A stretch of DNA of 38,751 nucleotides from Tenacibaculum dicentrarchi (GCF_900239345.1 NZ_OESZ01000005.1:1-38751); one strand, 5' to 3'; shown: positions 30,921 to 38,433, counted from the stretch's first letter. Program-made: numbers and translations. Notes: generated by a model not told the origin, from the letters alone.

Positions 30921-31388
30921 TTAATTTACGGAAGGTTTTATTCCGATAAAATTATACCAATCGGCAGTACCTACTTTTGTTTTGCTTTTTTCGAATTTGT
31001 GTCGCATACTTTTAAATTGAAGAATTAAAGCAGGAAATTCACAAATTTCATAGCTATTTAAAGGCTTTTTTAAAACGCTTTTATTTTTCATAAACACATT
31101 GAACTTTTGCCAATCATCGGGTTTATACAAACCGATATTTTGTGCATCATTTAGAATAACGGAGCGCAATCTTTTTAATTCCTGTTGCGTTTGCAGTCGC
31201 TGTAATTCTTCTTCTATTGTTATTGGTTTTTTATTTGGAAAAAACAGATAATACAGGGCTTTTAATTCACTTTCTGTAAGTTCTTCAATATCGGAAGTTC
31301 TCCTATTGCTTTGCTCAAAAACAGGATACTCTAAACTCGATATGCTGAATTTTGAGTGTAATTCTTCAATCATTTTTTCAGGTTTCAT
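30921..31388 (-). CDS. Hypothetical early protein, possible GemA-type regulator
   Basis: 155 residues from ATG 31388; a longer frame uses TTG at 31403. Contains IEELTESELKALYYLFFP, then LRSVILNDAQNIGLYKPDDWQKF and LNSYEICEFPALILQFKSM. The general order (helical protein with a short W-x-x-F motif, after the DUF3164 gene) is where many Mu-like phages have the GemA/gp16 regulator, but the match is weak. The start lies 26 nt after the 3' end of tRNA-like structure 3. Confidence 0.5.
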   Translation of the reverse strand: MKPEKMIEELHSKFSISSLEYPVFEQSNRRTSDIEELTESELKALYYLFFPNKKPITIEEELQRLQTQQELKRLRSVILNDAQNIGLYKPDDWQKFNVFMKNKSVLKKPLNSYEICEFPALILQFKSMRHKFEKSKTKVGTADWYNFIGIKPSVN

Positions 31389-31413
31389 AATTATTATTTT
31401 CAAGTTTTATTTG

Positions 31414-31478
31414 TTCCCTTGGCAAGATTCGAACTTGCTATTATTTTTTAAATAATTCACTCCAGTAGTGCAAGGGAA
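31414..31478 (-). ncRNA. tRNA-like structure 3 (near-full cloverleaf)
   Basis: Minus strand. The acceptor stem pairs TTCCCTTG (31478-31471) with CAAGGGAA (31421-31414). D arm CACT-ACTGG-AGTG with GG in the loop. Anticodon arm ATTAT-TTAAAAA-ATAAT (U33 present; loop triplet AAA). T arm GCAAG-TTCGAAT-CTTGC with a canonical T loop. It lacks the two bases before the D arm and has a one-base variable loop, so about 64 nt. CAAATAAAAC follows in place of CCA. It ends 25-26 nt before the ATG of 31388. Confidence 0.7.
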
Positions 31479-31488
31479 AAGATTAATT

Positions 31489-32127
31489 TTATACGGTAAA
31501 TCTAAATTCTAACTTAGAGGTTCTGCCGTCTTCTTGTTTAATGTATTTCCAGCCACTTACGTACATACTATTTTGAGTTCTAATTTGAGCGGCGATAATT
31601 ATGTCTAAACCCTTGTCGAACTTTGGCGAATCAAAATCATCACGTAAACTGTTTAACTCAACTATTTTTGCTGGATTTAAAAACCCTGTTTTCGCATTTC
31701 TTTTTAAAGCGATGTTCACTATTTTTGTTAGCTTCAATGCTTTTGCGTTGTCATCTACCAAACTTGCCAAATAATCTTTTATCATTTCAACACCTGAAGT
31801 TTCAGTTCCATCAAATTTTATAGATACATTATGTCCAATTGTGATACTTGCAGAACCATCTTTTAAAGTAGATGTGTGGCTGTCTTGTGATTTTTTACCA
31901 TACACTAATTGCTTCAATTCTTTTAGCGGTTTGTAATCTTGAAAAAGCATTGTTATTATTGCTTCCGTATTTTTTTGATGATCTACAAGCCCGTCAATAT
32001 TATTGGTAACAAACTCGGCAGATAACTCTTTAAAAGTTTTAATATCTTCTTTATACTTCTGCTTTTCTGATTTTTGCTTTTGTTGTAATTTTTTAAGCGT
32101 TTCTTGTTCTTCTGGTGATAATGCCAT
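31489..32127 (-). CDS. DUF3164-like protein
   Basis: 212 residues. N-terminal coiled coil (EQETLKKLQQKQKSEKQKYK), then a middle with SASITIGHNVSIKFDG. The C-terminus reads KTGFLNPAKIVELNSLRDDF, then DKGLDIIIAAQIRTQNSMYVSGWKYI. The C-terminal pattern is that of DUF3164, found in most Mu-like phages next to transposition genes. Its role is unknown; DNA metabolism is likely. It starts 4 nt after the stop of the small gene at 32132. Confidence 0.75.
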   Translation of the reverse strand: MALSPEEQETLKKLQQKQKSEKQKYKEDIKTFKELSAEFVTNNIDGLVDHQKNTEAIITMLFQDYKPLKELKQLVYGKKSQDSHTSTLKDGSASITIGHNVSIKFDGTETSGVEMIKDYLASLVDDNAKALKLTKIVNIALKRNAKTGFLNPAKIVELNSLRDDFDSPKFDKGLDIIIAAQIRTQNSMYVSGWKYIKQEDGRTSKLEFRFTV

Positions 32128-32131
32128 TGTT

Positions 32132-32302
32132 TTATATTTTAATAATTGTTAATCCTAAGTCGTCCATTGTGCAAAGTTTACTGATATAATAATCTCGTTT
32201 TTGCATATTTTGTCGATATGCAAAATGCGTGTCTGGGTGATTTTCTAACCATTTATTTTGCGTGGTTACTTTTACTTCTAAAGCTGATTTTGTAATATTC
32301 AT
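32132..32302 (-). CDS. Small early protein, 56 residues
   Basis: MNITKSALEVKVTTQNKWLE, then NHPDTHFAYRQNMQKRDYYI, then a 16-residue end. The start overlaps the stop of the upstream gene (ATGA), showing coupling, and the stop is 4 nt before the next start. Family unknown. Acidic-basic mix, no membrane segment; perhaps a DNA-binding accessory factor. Confidence 0.6.
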   Translation of the reverse strand: MNITKSALEVKVTTQNKWLENHPDTHFAYRQNMQKRDYYISKLCTMDDLGLTIIKI

Positions 32303-32625
32303 CGATTTGCTTTTTTTACAGTTGATTTTGAAAGCTTTTTAAATATTTCGCAGATATAGGTGTCGTATATATCTTGAGCTACATCTTTGGAAACTATCTT
32401 ATAAAAAGGAGCGAGTTCTTTTAAAAAAAGAGCTTCTAAATTCAATAATTCCTTTTGCCACCAATTAAAAAGCGGTTTACATATCAAAGCCTTTTGTAAC
32501 TCTTTTGATGTTGTTGTTTTTTGGTTACACCATTCAAACCATACATTAAATATCATTCGGTTATACTGGCTTGGTGTTAGGCTCAATAATCGTTGTACTT
32601 CTTTTTTCATGCTTATTAGTTTCAT
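32299..32625 (-). CDS. Hypothetical early protein
   Basis: 108 residues, helical: LLSLTPSQYNRMIFNVWFEWCNQ, then FNWWQKELLNLEALFLKELAPFYK in pieces, and a basic end. Trp-rich in the middle (WFEW, NWW). A start at a second ATG (32610) is also possible. Its position between a RecA-like ATPase and a DUF3164 gene suggests a role in replication or recombination, unproven. Confidence 0.55.
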   Translation of the reverse strand: MKLISMKKEVQRLLSLTPSQYNRMIFNVWFEWCNQKTTTSKELQKALICKPLFNWWQKELLNLEALFLKELAPFYKIVSKDVAQDIYDTYICEIFKKLSKSTVKKANR

Positions 32626-32637
32626 TGTTATGCCGTT

Positions 32638-33264
32638 TTATATTGTTCCATGAAAAAGTTTTGCTTTGTTTTCATCGATGTTTAAAATTCCTCCAGGAAC
32701 TCGACCAAAAACCTGTATTTGTAACCCTTGAACACGCATTAATACTTTTGCTAATTTGGAAGCCATTGTTGCTGATGCCGTGTAAGGCTTCCCACGCTCT
32801 TCATGAGCTATCAAAACAAACAATGTATTTGGGAAATCTTGTTTTAATTGTTTAATTCCTCTAGCTTTCAATTCATCATTATAAATAGTTAAATTATCTA
32901 TAAATACTACATGATATTTACGTTCTCGATTTTTAACCTGTAAACGTTGGTATAACTCGTCAATTGGCTCATATTCAACAAACCTTAACTTCTTATTCTT
33001 GCCGTCTATTTTAGCACGTTTCAAGGCTTCCTTGAACTCCATTTCAGTACCTTCTTCCGCCGATACATATAATATACGCCCAAAGTTTGCGAGGTAATTA
33101 GCAAGTAATAAAGCACCCCAAGATTTTCCATTTTTTTCCACGCCATACAATAACCATATACCACTAGTTGATGGCTCTCCGAACACTTCTTTATACACTC
33201 CTGTGAAATTGAATTTAGTATATTTCTTTCGGTATATTGTTCCTGCTGATAATGCTCTAGTCAT
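32638..33264 (-). CDS. RecA-like phage ATPase
   Basis: 208 residues. Walker A GVEKNGKSWG (41-50), then ILYVSAEEGTEMEFKEALKRA (about 64-84) and Walker B VVFIDNLTIY (about 117-126). A sensor TLFVLIAHEE (about 147-156) follows. This is the compact RecA/RepA-type ATPase plan, as in plasmid and phage replicative helicase-like proteins. It overlaps the MuB-like gene by 8 nt. Likely role: DNA handling during transposition-replication. Confidence 0.7.
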   Translation of the reverse strand: MTRALSAGTIYRKKYTKFNFTGVYKEVFGEPSTSGIWLLYGVEKNGKSWGALLLANYLANFGRILYVSAEEGTEMEFKEALKRAKIDGKNKKLRFVEYEPIDELYQRLQVKNRERKYHVVFIDNLTIYNDELKARGIKQLKQDFPNTLFVLIAHEERGKPYTASATMASKLAKVLMRVQGLQIQVFGRVPGGILNIDENKAKLFHGTI

Positions 33265-34141
33265 TTGCTTTTCCTAATTGTATTAATGTTGATAAATGGC
33301 GAAGTGTCTTTTCTTTTGAAAAACAAAGCTTTATCAATTTGTTTATTTTACTTTTATCTTCCATATTTACGTTAGCTACGTCTCCAATAAGCTGTTTGTA
33401 AAATTCCTTTTTCTCCGCTAGCGCTACTGGTACAAAATGAATAAACTCATCTGAAAACCTTGAAAACAAGGCTTTATAGCCTACTTTTTTACTTTTTAAA
33501 CCTCGATTTACTTTATTTTCCAAAGAATCATCACCAATCATCATCCAACCACATCTTCCTTCAGTACCGTTCCATATTTCAATAATCTCTACCAATACAT
33601 TTGTTTCTAAGTATCCTGCATCATCAAGAGCAATAAATGTATCTTCCATTAAGTTGATGTAATACTTGATGTTTTCTTTAATATCAAATAGTTTACCCGT
33701 GCTATCAATACCTAATGTTCTTGCTAAGTATCTAATAAATTGGCTCTTTGTTTTAGCTTGGGAGCAATCGACATAGTAGGCATTTTTAAGACCTCGAATG
33801 ATATGGCGTGTGCAAAATGTTTTTCCGATACCACAGTCATCAACTACAATGACTGCTTTTTTATAGGTTTGACAAAAATTAATATTTGTCTCTATTTCAT
33901 CATAAACAGCAGTTCTTGCAATGTTCCATTCTACTTTGTTTATGCTTACATTTAGTGTACGCCCTATCTCAATCCATTTACTATCAGATAAAACCTTTAC
34001 TATTTCACCACTTTTTATTCTTGAGTAAACTGCTGAACCAATACCTAATGATTTAGCATATTTTGCATCAGACAAACTGTAATTTTCACGGTTTTGTAAA
34101 ATAGCCTCTCGTACTTGTTGTTTAAATTCTGTTGTTATCAT
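33257..34141 (-). CDS. MuB-like transposition ATPase
   Basis: 294 residues. N-terminal helix-turn-helix (about 24-60, LSDAKYAKSLGIGSAVYSRI), then an AAA+ domain: Walker A DDCGIGKTF (101-109), Walker B FIALDDAG (169-176), sensor WMMIGDDSLE (about 198-207), then a helical C-terminal domain. This matches Mu B: HTH plus AAA ATPase that captures target DNA and stimulates MuA. The stop of the transposase overlaps its start by 4 nt, the usual A-B order. Confidence 0.85.
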   Translation of the reverse strand: MITTEFKQQVREAILQNRENYSLSDAKYAKSLGIGSAVYSRIKSGEIVKVLSDSKWIEIGRTLNVSINKVEWNIARTAVYDEIETNINFCQTYKKAVIVVDDCGIGKTFCTRHIIRGLKNAYYVDCSQAKTKSQFIRYLARTLGIDSTGKLFDIKENIKYYINLMEDTFIALDDAGYLETNVLVEIIEIWNGTEGRCGWMMIGDDSLENKVNRGLKSKKVGYKALFSRFSDEFIHFVPVALAEKKEFYKQLIGDVANVNMEDKSKINKLIKLCFSKEKTLRHLSTLIQLGKAND

Positions 34142-36204
34142 AATCCAAATGCTTTTTCTAATGAGTTTTTATTACTGGTTTGTTTCGGAGTGTAGCTAAA
34201 ATCATCTTCAAATTCTTCTAACACCTCCGTTTCTTCGTTATCCTTAATTTTAGGCATTGTAACACCTGGTATCGTAAATGTTGAGCTTACAGTTATAGGT
34301 CTGTTATCAATTACTGTTACTTTATTTATATTGTTTTTCTGAACCTGCATAAAGCTTGTAACCGTATTACGATACTTAGCCATTAGCGTACGGTTTTTAC
34401 GCTGTTCTTCGGTTTCTTCCTTAAATGCCCTTGCCGATTTTGGTTTAGATAAAACTTCACCGATATAACGTTCTTCTTTCCTGTCGTACATTAATGCTTT
34501 GTACACTTTGCCGTTATCATCGTCTAACCAGCATAAATTGATATCTTTTCCTTCAACTTGTTTTAGTAAGTTTATTAATTTTTCACCAGTGTAAATAGTC
34601 CCTTTATCTCCTAATAGCCATTCACTTCTTTGTAACTTAACTATACCTGCGTTACAACTTGATATTGTTTTAGTACCTAAATGCTGTACAAATGATTTAT
34701 AGTTGGTTTGTCGTAAATCGGGGTTTTGATTTTGCAAGAAGTAATCAAACCTTCCTATGGTAGTTCCTTTTTTAGGCATATTATTCCAAAGCATAATGTT
34801 TGAAAAACATTGTTCTACTAATTTTTTATAGGGAACAATAGTCTTTTTATCTGTAGATGCTTGATTTGCTTCATCTTTTGCAAATGGTCTGGCAATCCAA
34901 CCAATATTATTTTTTTCTAACTCGTAACGCATATCTCTAAAAAAGCGTTCAATCATTTTAGAACGTGCAGAATTGGCATGTATGTTTACTTTTTCGAACA
35001 TTGTTCCATCTTTTAAAAATGTCTTTTTAAATGAACTATTCAAGGAGCTTTCACATTCTAATTCGGCAGGTAACTGTACGTTCCAATTATCAAAGTTGGT
35101 AACCATATTTTTATAGAAGTTTTTAATCAATTCTTCTTTTGTTTTTCCATACGACCAAGCAACAATTGCCTCACTTGCTAAATCAATACCGATATACCAC
35201 CACATTCGCTTACCTTTTTCGTACCAAAAAGGAGGCTGGCGGTCATCAATAGAAATAATTGAACCTGCCAATGTTGGGCGTTCCATACTCTCGTACGGAA
35301 TAAAATCTTGTAATAATTGCTGACGATTTCCGCTACGTTTTGCATGTGTACCAATTTTAACTTCCCATTTTGCTAAGAATGATGTAATTGCCGAACTACT
35401 TAACTCTGGATAATCTTTAGCCTCATAAATTTCGCCTGTTTCATTATCAATCACTTCAATATACCCATTTAAGAAAGCTTCGTACTCTTTAGCTACTTGA
35501 GTTGGATTTGGTTTCCAGTCACGTCCTGCAAATAAGTCCATTAACAATTTATCAGTCTTATCATTACGCTTTTTAGCATTGTTACGACCTTTACCGTTCG
35601 CATCTTTTATTAAACTTTTAAAAGCTTCTTTTTCCGATTTACTATAAGCATCTTTAAATGCCTTGAATTGCCGTCTAAACGATATTTCATTACTATTTAA
35701 AGTGTGTTGATATTCATATTGCTTTAATAATATTGCGTTAAAGTTGTGAACATCTGTGTATAATGTACTTAATATCCCTTTTTTTGGTGCTGAAGAATTT
35801 TTAGCTATACGCTCGTTTATTCTGGTTATTTCTAACTTTAAAACTGCTAATAATACGTTTGCATTAATTATTTGCTTATCTAAGGTTACTTGCCTTAAAT
35901 ACTTACCGTCTGGGTAGGTGAAGTCATTGTAGTAATCATCAACAGTTCCTAACTCTTTGTAATATAATTGTAGTGGGTTTTCTAAAATACGAGGGTCGCC
36001 AATAGCTTCTTGTATGCGTTTTGGTAAACTGTCAAATTTTACTAAAAGTTCTCTAAAATTACCTCCTCGCATTGCACGTTCATAACCATACCCTCTTTTT
36101 TCATCACGATATAACTTTAACTGTAAAGCATTTTCAGTCGGATGAAAACGAGGGACTAACTCATATTTAGTTACTACTAATATTTTCCCTAAGTATTTTG
36201 GCAT
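34138..36204 (-). CDS. MuA-like transposase
   Basis: 688 residues from ATG 36204 (MPKYLGKILVV), comparable to MuA (663). A frame extended to 36276 would translate the tRNA-like structure 2. N-terminal DNA-binding region with basic helices (about 200-245). Catalytic core: D320 in SIIDIDDRQ-like SIDDRQPPF, an acidic position in ELECESSLN (E383 or E385) and E419 in KMIERFFRDM, with 35 residues between E383 and E419. The second position is Glu, not Asp. C-terminal B-binding region ends FSYTPKQTSNKNSLEKAFGL. Replicative transposition is its job. Confidence 0.85.
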   Translation of the reverse strand: MPKYLGKILVVTKYELVPRFHPTENALQLKLYRDEKRGYGYERAMRGGNFRELLVKFDSLPKRIQEAIGDPRILENPLQLYYKELGTVDDYYNDFTYPDGKYLRQVTLDKQIINANVLLAVLKLEITRINERIAKNSSAPKKGILSTLYTDVHNFNAILLKQYEYQHTLNSNEISFRRQFKAFKDAYSKSEKEAFKSLIKDANGKGRNNAKKRNDKTDKLLMDLFAGRDWKPNPTQVAKEYEAFLNGYIEVIDNETGEIYEAKDYPELSSSAITSFLAKWEVKIGTHAKRSGNRQQLLQDFIPYESMERPTLAGSIISIDDRQPPFWYEKGKRMWWYIGIDLASEAIVAWSYGKTKEELIKNFYKNMVTNFDNWNVQLPAELECESSLNSSFKKTFLKDGTMFEKVNIHANSARSKMIERFFRDMRYELEKNNIGWIARPFAKDEANQASTDKKTIVPYKKLVEQCFSNIMLWNNMPKKGTTIGRFDYFLQNQNPDLRQTNYKSFVQHLGTKTISSCNAGIVKLQRSEWLLGDKGTIYTGEKLINLLKQVEGKDINLCWLDDDNGKVYKALMYDRKEERYIGEVLSKPKSARAFKEETEEQRKNRTLMAKYRNTVTSFMQVQKNNINKVTVIDNRPITVSSTFTIPGVTMPKIKDNEETEVLEEFEDDFSYTPKQTSNKNSLEKAFGL

Positions 36205-36228
36205 TGTTGTTTTTTTAGGTTTTATTTG

Positions 36229-36269
36229 TTCCCGCCGTGGTGTCGAAACCACGCAAAGCCGTGGCGGGA
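36229..36269 (-). ncRNA. tRNA-like structure 2 (acceptor/T-arm minihelix)
   Basis: Minus strand. TCCCGCC (36269-36263) pairs with GGCGGGA (36236-36230). The T arm GTGGT-TTCGAC-ACCAC abuts it directly, as in tRNA. The D and anticodon arms are replaced by about ten bases. The following bases ACAAATAAAAC are the same as after structure 3. It ends 25 nt before the transposase ATG. Confidence 0.65.
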
Positions 36270-36276
36270 TTTTCAC

Positions 36277-36284
36277 TATATTTG
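36277..36284 (+). promoter_or_regulatory. Promoter -7 box TATATTTG for 36313
   Basis: Perfect TAnnTTTG, 28 nt before the ATG of the plus-strand gene. It faces against the early operon, so it would make RNA antisense to part of that operon. Confidence 0.6.
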
Positions 36285-36312
36285 AGGTGCTTAATCTTAA
36301 AATAATAGTGAT

Positions 36313-36525
36313 ATGAATGAAAAAATGTTAAAAAGTGCCGTTAGATTATCAATAGAAGCTAATGCTTACGCTAAAGCTTTGCATGAAGTACTCTTAGATA
36401 GCCCTGAAAAGAAAAAACTCTTTAAAGACTCTTTTAAAAAGCATTTAAAAACTATTGGACATGATTTTTCTGAAGAAGTTGGTATAACATTTGACTTAAA
36501 TCATCTTTTAAATTCTGAGCTTTAA
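36313..36525 (+). CDS. Small plus-strand protein inside the early region
   Basis: 70 residues: EKMLKSAVRLSIEANAYAKA, then LHEVLLDSPEKKKLFKDSFKKH, then a hydrophobic end. Helical, basic, no known family. It has its own promoter box and overlaps the end of the opposing gene (36452-37069) by 74 nt tail to tail. It is the only rightward gene in the early block apart from the repressor. It may be a lysogeny-expressed factor. Confidence 0.55.
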   Translation: MNEKMLKSAVRLSIEANAYAKALHEVLLDSPEKKKLFKDSFKKHLKTIGHDFSEEVGITFDLNHLLNSEL

Positions 36526-37069
36526 TTTTTTCAGCTTTTTCTAAATTATAAGCTTTGATTCTTTCAGATTTTTCTAGTTCCTCCTTTACAACTTCTCGTA
36601 TTATTGATACGAGAGGTTTTTTAGTGTTTGCATCAGTAGTCATTATTAACCCGTTATGAAAAACACCTGAAACACATTTTAAAAGTGATTCCGTTAGCTG
36701 ATTCTCAAGTTGAGATAAATCTTTTTGTGATACGCTTAAACTCTTATTATTGTCAGATTGAGGAACTTCAATTTTTAATTCAGAAATTAGAGAATTAATA
36801 TTTAAAGCGATATTTGTTTTGTTTTTAGGTGGTACACCTACATTTAACATTTCTTTATTGAACCATTCTTCTATTTTTTTAGTTCTAGTAGAAACCAAGC
36901 TCTCCAAATCAAGTTCTACCGTTTTATTGATTTCAGGTTGCTTAAAACAATTCACATCTATACTTACAGTTGAACCATCTTCAAATAATAATTGTGCGTA
37001 TATGTCTTCTTCTACTTTTTCTAAAATGATTACTTCTCCCTGTACTAATACTTTTGCTCCTATTTTCAT
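36452..37069 (-). CDS. Hypothetical early protein
   Basis: 205 residues. N-terminal small beta domain (IGAKVLVQGEVIILEKVEED, then YAQLLFEDGSTVSIDV) like an SH3-type barrel, then a long helical tail with KLEE-like repeats (VVKEELEKSERIKAYNLEKA). First gene after Ner in the early operon. It starts 25-26 nt after tRNA-like structure 1. Function unknown; perhaps DNA or RNA binding. Confidence 0.55.
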   Translation of the reverse strand: MKIGAKVLVQGEVIILEKVEEDIYAQLLFEDGSTVSIDVNCFKQPEINKTVELDLESLVSTRTKKIEEWFNKEMLNVGVPPKNKTNIALNINSLISELKIEVPQSDNNKSLSVSQKDLSQLENQLTESLLKCVSGVFHNGLIMTTDANTKKPLVSIIREVVKEELEKSERIKAYNLEKAEKIKAQNLKDDLSQMLYQLLQKNHVQ

Positions 37070-37094
37070 AATTATTGGTTTAGATTATTAATTA

Positions 37095-37155
37095 GACCCT
37101 GCCCAAGACTCGAACTTGGGTGTATGCCTTTCAGGAATGATTGCTACTGTAGGAT
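37095..37155 (-). ncRNA. tRNA-like structure 1
   Basis: Minus strand. T arm CCAAG-TTCGAGT-CTTGG with a canonical T loop. The acceptor pairs ATCCTAC (37155-37149) with GCAGGGT (37102-37096) with one mismatch and one wobble. The anticodon-like arm ATTCC-TGAAA-GGCAT has one mismatch; if read as a 7-base loop the triplet is GAA. No D arm. It ends 25-26 nt before the ATG of 37069. Confidence 0.6.
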
Positions 37156-37158
37156 TTT

Positions 37159-37386
37159 TTATTGATTTATATTATTGATTTTAAGGTTTTTTTTAAAATC
37201 ATCAATTGCTCTGGTCGTGGCATTAGCCATTTTGTAATAATTTTTTCTGATAGTTTCAGCGGTTAAACTTTTTTTATCACCCCTGATAGATTGACGAATA
37301 AAATTTTTAGAAAGTCCGTATTCTTTTTCTAAAACTTCAACTACCTCTTTATTGTAGCTCAGTCTTTTTTCTGTATGTTTGCTCAT
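37159..37386 (-). CDS. Ner/Cro-like early regulator
   Basis: 75 residues from ATG 37386 (MSKHTEKRLSYNKEVVEVLE); the longer frame from 37443 would read through the operators. EVLEKEYGLSKNFIRQSIRG is a helix-turn-helix: GLSKNFIRQSI at residues about 24-34. Size and site (first gene of the early operon, divergent from the repressor) fit Ner of Mu, which switches off repressor expression. Tail KNYYKMANATTRAIDDFKKN may dimerise. Confidence 0.65.
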   Translation of the reverse strand: MSKHTEKRLSYNKEVVEVLEKEYGLSKNFIRQSIRGDKKSLTAETIRKNYYKMANATTRAIDDFKKNLKINNINQ

Positions 37387-37418
37387 TGTTGTTTTTGTTT
37401 CGTTTATGTTACAAATAC

Positions 37419-37453
37419 ATACAATATATTGAATAATATACAATATTTTGAAT
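37419..37453. promoter_or_regulatory. Operator pair between repressor and Ner-like gene
   Basis: ATACAATATATTGAAT (37419-37434) and ATACAATATTTTGAAT (37438-37453) differ at one base and start 19 bp apart. The core CAATATATTG of the first is a perfect palindrome. The second runs into the repressor ATG, so repressor could block its own translation start region and transcription. Confidence 0.7.
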
Positions 37454-37805
37454 GGAAGATTTTAAAGAATTTGGAGTTAGATTTACTAACTACATGAAAA
37501 GCAATAATATAGGTGTTAATCAGATGGCTGAAAAATTAGATTTTTCAGGCAGTCAAATAAGTAATATAAGGAATGGCAGGGTGTTTGGAACTGATAAGTT
37601 ATTCAAAATATTGAACACATATAAAGATGTAGATGCTAATTGGTTATTTAGAGGTAAAGAATCTGAGGCAAACAATGATAATAGTAAATACACAGAACTT
37701 TTAGAAGAAAACAGAGAGCTAAACAAAGAAGTTCGCAATCTGCTTAAACAAGTTAATGAACTTCTACTGTCAGAAACAACAACATCAAAAAAGAAAGCAG
37801 TCTAA
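37452..37805 (+). CDS. CI-like repressor (XRE helix-turn-helix)
   Basis: 117 residues. Helix-turn-helix at about 20-45 (GVNQMAEKLDFSGSQISNIR), followed by NGRVFGTDKLFKILNTYKDVDANWLFRG, the standard XRE end. A coiled coil (about 82-107, LLEENRELNKEVRNLLKQVNEL) should give dimers. It stands alone on the plus strand at the transposition end, opposite the Ner-like gene, with operators between. Role: keeps the prophage silent and blocks superinfection. There is no peptidase domain, so induction does not go by self-cleavage. Confidence 0.8.
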   Translation: MEDFKEFGVRFTNYMKSNNIGVNQMAEKLDFSGSQISNIRNGRVFGTDKLFKILNTYKDVDANWLFRGKESEANNDNSKYTELLEENRELNKEVRNLLKQVNELLLSETTTSKKKAV

Positions 37806-38038
37806 CGTTTTTATGCGTATTGTTTGGCAAAAATAAACAAGAAGAATACACAAAGTAGTACGCACACACAAACTTTATAAACACAATAAACACGTAATAA
37901 CCTTATACAGAGGTGATTAAATCTTTTTTAAACTATCTAAAAAGTTACATAAAGGGGTGTTAATCTTGGTTTTTACACATAGAAACGCACTTTTTTAACC
38001 TTTTAAGGGTTGTTAAGCTATTGCATTTTTTATAAAAA

Positions 38039-38072
38039 TGTAAAGGCAGATGTAAAGGCAAGTGTAAAGGCA
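38039..38072 (+). repeat. Three 12-bp iterons TGTAAAGGCA
   Basis: TGTAAAGGCA at 38039, 38051 and 38063, each with a 2-base spacer, so a strict 12-bp period. A partial copy TGTAAAG is near 38195. Likely protein-binding array. Confidence 0.75.
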
Positions 38073-38229
38073 AACTAAAACAGTCTATTTAGTACCATTT
38101 TTAATTTAGTAGTTTTTAGGCTTATTAATTTAGTTGTTTTGTTAATTATAAAACGCCTGTGTAGCTTGTTAATATTGGTTTTAAGAGGTTTTTACAATGT
38201 AAAGAAGTGCAAGAAAGTTTTAAATTTTT

Positions 38230-38297
38230 CTTAAAAATAGAGAAAGTCTTAAAAATAGCTATTTTGGTTAATTTTGTACTTTTCAACTATTTTTAAG
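38230..38297. repeat. CTTAAAAATAG repeats, two direct and one inverted
   Basis: CTTAAAAATAG at 38230-38240 and 38248-38258; inverted CTATTTTTAAG at 38287-38297. The spacing of direct copies is 18 bp. Possible binding sites of repressor or transposase. Confidence 0.55.
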
Positions 38298-38399
38298 GTT
38301 TTTGTAAATAGCTAAGGTTTTAAATAAAAATTAACATATTAAATATTAGCTATAAGCGCTTAATTTAGTCCAGAGGTGTTAGTCGTTATAAAAACAACA

Positions 38400-38433
38400 A
38401 AAACCCCACATATAAGGTAAATAGTGGGGTTTT
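38400..38433. terminator. Terminator-like hairpin near the prophage end
   Basis: AAAACCCCAC pairs with GTGGGGTTTT, with A/T runs on both sides, so it could act in both directions. It would insulate the prophage from host transcription. Confidence 0.65.

Noticed and set aside
31414..31478. A normal functional tRNA gene
   Set aside because: Missing bases before the D arm, a one-base variable loop and no CCA; it sits in an operon just before a start codon. A tRNA-like leader is the better reading.
36205..36276. N-terminal extension of the transposase
   Set aside because: It would translate the tRNA-like structure 2; the ATG at 36204 has the A-rich leader typical here.
37387..37443. N-terminal extension of the Ner-like protein
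   Set aside because: The extension covers the two operators; the inner ATG at 37386 gives a normal size.
38039..38072. A CRISPR array
   Set aside because: Repeats are only 10 bp with 2-base spacers; these are iterons. No cas gene is in the window.
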